This document shows, piece after piece, positions 39,384 through 41,635 of a DNA stretch of 41,635 bases. This stretch comes from Polaromonas sp. CF318 (lineage in GTDB: Bacteria; Pseudomonadota; Gammaproteobacteria; Burkholderiales; Burkholderiaceae_C). Both the position numbers and the translations under genes were made by a program. Below the pieces are notes generated by a model that saw only the letters and a list, made by a program, of their open reading frames with translations, searched no databases and was not told the DNA's origin. The stretch's first letter is position 1. Each line of letters opens with the position of its first letter. Location: the NCBI RefSeq assembly GCF_000282655.1, contig NZ_AKIV01000146.1, positions 1 through 41,635 of the forward strand. The letters are read 5' to 3'.

Positions 39384-41486
39384 ATGCCAAACACCACCAT
39401 CACCACAGGCCTGGGCCTGCTCACGGCGGCTGCCTTGCTGGCCGGCTGCGGCAGCGGCGCGGGCGAACCCAAAAACACCAAGCCGGCCTACCTGGGCCCC
39501 ATCAGCGTCGGTGTGTATGACGGCGGCAATGACGACCTGCTGACCGCGGGCCTGGGCAAGAGCGGCCTGGGCGGCGCGGCGCCGCAGCCGGCGGACCCTT
39601 TGAAGCCGACGCCGGCCGAGCTGCGGCGCATCGCGATCTACAACAACTACCGCGCGATCCTCGACATCTCGCCGGCCGGCGGTTACGGCACGCTCTACGG
39701 CCCGAATGTGGATGCGCGCGGCGTGGCCACCACCGGTGAAGGCAAAATCCCCGGCACCGAATACATCGCCTATTCGGACGACGGCAGCGGCCGCCACAAC
39801 GTGACCATGATGGTGCAGGTGCCGGCCAGCTTCAACCCGGCCAGCGCCTGCATCGTGACGGGCACCTCCAGCGGCTCGCGCGGCGTTTACGGCGCGATAG
39901 GCTCTTCGGGCGAATGGGGCTTGAAGAACGGCTGCGCCGTGGCCTATACCGACAAGGGCACGGGCAGCGGCATGCACGACCTGCAGAACAACACGGTGCA
40001 TTTGCAGAACGGCCTGCGCGCCGATGCGGTGGCGGCCGGCATGACCTCCAACTTCACGGCCGCCATCAGCCCGGCCGAGCGCACGGCCTTCAACGCGGCC
40101 ACGCCGAACCGCTTTGCCGTCAAGCATGCGCATTCGCAGCAGAACTCCGAAAAAGACTGGGGCCGCTTCACCTTGCAGGCGGTGGAGTTTGCCTACTATG
40201 TGCTCAACGAACGTTACGGCGCGCCGGCGCGCGACGGCGTCTCGCGCCTGAGGACGCTGACGCCGGCCAACACCATCGTGATCGCCTCCAGCGTGTCCAA
40301 CGGCGCGGGCGCGGCGCTGGCGGCGGCCGAGCTCGACACGCGCGGGCTGATCAGCGGCGTGGCGGTCGGCGAGCCGCAGGTGCAGCTGGTGCCCGACAGC
40401 CGGCTCAGCATGCGGCGCGGCAACGTCACGCTGGCCGGCACCGGCCGGCCGCTGTACGACTACACGACGCTGGCTAATCTGCTGCAGCCCTGCGCCGCGC
40501 TGCTTTCGCCCGCGACCAATGTGTTCAACACCATCAACCCGGCGATTGCCGCGAACCGCTGCGCCGTGCTCAAGGCCCAGGGCCTTGTCAACGGCGACAC
40601 CACGGCCGAGCAGGCGGCCGGCGCCATGGCGGTGCTGCAGGCCGCGGGCTGGCAGCCCGAAAGCAACGACCTGCAGGCCTCGCACTATTCGTTCGCCACG
40701 CTGCCGGTGGCGCTGACCTATGCCAATGCCTACGGCCGCTTCGGCGTGCAGGACAACCTGTGCGGCTACAGCTTTGCCGCCACGGCGCCGGCCACCTCGC
40801 CCACGCCGAATGTGCCGGTGCCGGTTTCAGCCGCCGCGCTGGCGACCTCCTTCGGCACCGGCAACGGCGTGCCGCCCACGGCCGGCATCGCCATCGTCAA
40901 CAACCTGAGCGTGGGCGGCCCGCTGCTGGACGCGGCCTCGCTGTCGGCCGGCAATGTGCAGGACTACAACAGCGCCGGCGCGCTGTGCCTGCGCGCGCTG
41001 GTCAGCGGCAACAGCCCGGCCGCCCTGCGCGTGCGCGAAGGCATACAGCCCGCGCTGCGAACCGCCAACCTGCAAGGCAAGCCGGCCCTCATCGTGCACG
41101 GCCGCTCCGACACCCTGGTGCCGGTGGCACTGACCTCGCGGCCTTATTTCGGCCTTAACAAGATGGTCGAAGGCCAGGCCAGCAAGCTCTCCTACATCGA
41201 GGTCACCAACGCCCAGCACTTCGACGCCTTCCTCGGCTTCCCAGGCTACGGCGCGCGCCTGGTGCCGCTGCATCGCTACTTCATCCAGGCCATGGACATG
41301 ATGTATGCGCATTTGAAGACTGGCGCGCCGCTGCCAGGCAGCCAGGTGGTGAGGACGGTGCCGCGCGGGCAGGTTGGCAGCGTTGCCAATCCGATTACGT
41401 TGGCGAACGTACCGCCTATTCAGTTGGTGCCGGGTGCCGGCGACCGGATTACGTTTGGGAATAATGTGGTGACGGTTGCTGATTGA
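39384..41486 (+). CDS. 3-hydroxybutyrate oligomer hydrolase, lipoprotein-like
   Basis: 700 residues with GGAGGA upstream. The N-terminus is a lipoprotein signal with LLAGC (Cys22). The sequence follows the D-(-)-3-hydroxybutyrate oligomer hydrolase family: IYNNYRAILDISPAGGYGTL, GSGRHNVTMMVQVP and the nucleophile block IVIASSVSNGAGAALAAAEL (Ser305). A C-terminal GKPALIVHGRSDTLVPVALT and NAQHFDAFLGFPGYGARLVP supply the Asp and His. It cuts oligomers released from polyhydroxybutyrate into monomers. The lipobox suggests an exported, membrane-anchored form acting on external polymer breakdown products. Confidence 0.88.
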   Translation: MPNTTITTGLGLLTAAALLAGCGSGAGEPKNTKPAYLGPISVGVYDGGNDDLLTAGLGKSGLGGAAPQPADPLKPTPAELRRIAIYNNYRAILDISPAGGYGTLYGPNVDARGVATTGEGKIPGTEYIAYSDDGSGRHNVTMMVQVPASFNPASACIVTGTSSGSRGVYGAIGSSGEWGLKNGCAVAYTDKGTGSGMHDLQNNTVHLQNGLRADAVAAGMTSNFTAAISPAERTAFNAATPNRFAVKHAHSQQNSEKDWGRFTLQAVEFAYYVLNERYGAPARDGVSRLRTLTPANTIVIASSVSNGAGAALAAAELDTRGLISGVAVGEPQVQLVPDSRLSMRRGNVTLAGTGRPLYDYTTLANLLQPCAALLSPATNVFNTINPAIAANRCAVLKAQGLVNGDTTAEQAAGAMAVLQAAGWQPESNDLQASHYSFATLPVALTYANAYGRFGVQDNLCGYSFAATAPATSPTPNVPVPVSAAALATSFGTGNGVPPTAGIAIVNNLSVGGPLLDAASLSAGNVQDYNSAGALCLRALVSGNSPAALRVREGIQPALRTANLQGKPALIVHGRSDTLVPVALTSRPYFGLNKMVEGQASKLSYIEVTNAQHFDAFLGFPGYGARLVPLHRYFIQAMDMMYAHLKTGAPLPGSQVVRTVPRGQVGSVANPITLANVPPIQLVPGAGDRITFGNNVVTVAD

Positions 41487-41556
41487 GGCCGGGTCTTGCT
41501 CCGGCGGCGCGCCCCTTGCTGAGGCTTGCTGGCCGGGAGTGGCCCGGCGGCCAGTA

Positions 41557-41584
41557 ACTTTCTTTTGCTTCGCCAAAAGAAAGT
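41557..41584. repeat. Intergenic hairpin repeat (Comamonadaceae type)
   Basis: Perfect 11-bp stem ACTTTCTTTTG / CAAAAGAAAGT with loop CTTCGC, followed by CACCAAAGAAAAGGCGACCC. From memory this sequence recurs between genes in Comamonadaceae genomes. It may also act as the terminator of the oligomer hydrolase gene. Confidence 0.6.
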
Positions 41585-41635
41585 CACCAAAGAAAAGGCG
41601 ACCCGCAGTCTGGGTCCCCTACGCTTCGCTACGGG

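Noticed and set aside
39291..40685. 464-codon minus-strand frame opposite the oligomer hydrolase
   Set aside because: Repetitive Arg/Ala/Gly composition; the plus strand encodes a complete lipoprotein hydrolase.

Overview
The window reads as a piece of a GC-rich beta-proteobacterial chromosome, most likely Comamonadaceae (Polaromonas/Variovorax-like). This is an inference from gene content: a PQQ glucose dehydrogenase, a 3-hydroxybutyrate oligomer hydrolase, many LysR-plus-oxidoreductase pairs, and an ACTTTCTTTTG/CAAAAGAAAGT intergenic hairpin that I associate with that family. There are no rRNA or tRNA genes, no CRISPR array and no recognisable transposase or integrase.

Layout. 1-3667: tail of a LysR regulator, an exported DUF4142 protein, a gene remnant, and the membrane PQQ dehydrogenase. 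3675-8902: two LysR regulators, each divergent from oxidoreductases (two SDRs plus a DoxX protein; one aldo/keto reductase). 8921-12202: a Fic protein with a repeat-rich upstream region, a FAD oxidoreductase and a Lys/Ala-rich exported protein. 12321-15122: a 933-residue membrane-anchored protein joining a NodB-type polysaccharide deacetylase, a caspase-like protease, an EF-hand loop and TPRs. 15235-20177: LysR divergent from a SnoaL / zinc-free MDR reductase / exported SnoaL / exported metallo-beta-lactamase-fold operon, then an AraC regulator. 20255-24203: B3/B4-domain protein, two small minus-strand genes, a universal stress protein, a palindromic dispersed repeat, and a MerR regulator with an aldo/keto reductase. 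24227-27065: a mipA-like / response regulator / histidine kinase operon.

27502-31097 (minus strand) holds hipA/hipB, a glycolipid-binding-family protein, a small membrane protein and a DTW-domain tRNA-modification enzyme. Three direct copies of the 3' part of the DTW gene are scattered between these genes. 31203-35103 is a compact four-gene minus-strand operon that is visibly AT-richer than its surroundings: a MazG-type NTP pyrophosphohydrolase with an extra C-terminal domain, a thymidylate-synthase-like protein, a uracil-DNA-glycosylase fused to a Panacea/SocA-like domain, and a Shedu-like (DUF4263) PD-(D/E)xK protein. The first two overlap by 4 bp and the third follows after 2 bp. This is the best candidate for an undescribed system, plausibly a nucleotide-pool and DNA-base surveillance defence, and it sits beside hipBA.

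35379-41635 returns to GC-rich core-like genes: a SnoaL-like protein, two Hsp20 chaperones with a candidate sigma-32 promoter and RNA-thermometer leader, a threonine-synthase-like PLP enzyme divergent from a YheO/DauR-type regulator across a palindrome-rich spacer, a second copy of the dispersed repeat, and the oligomer hydrolase.
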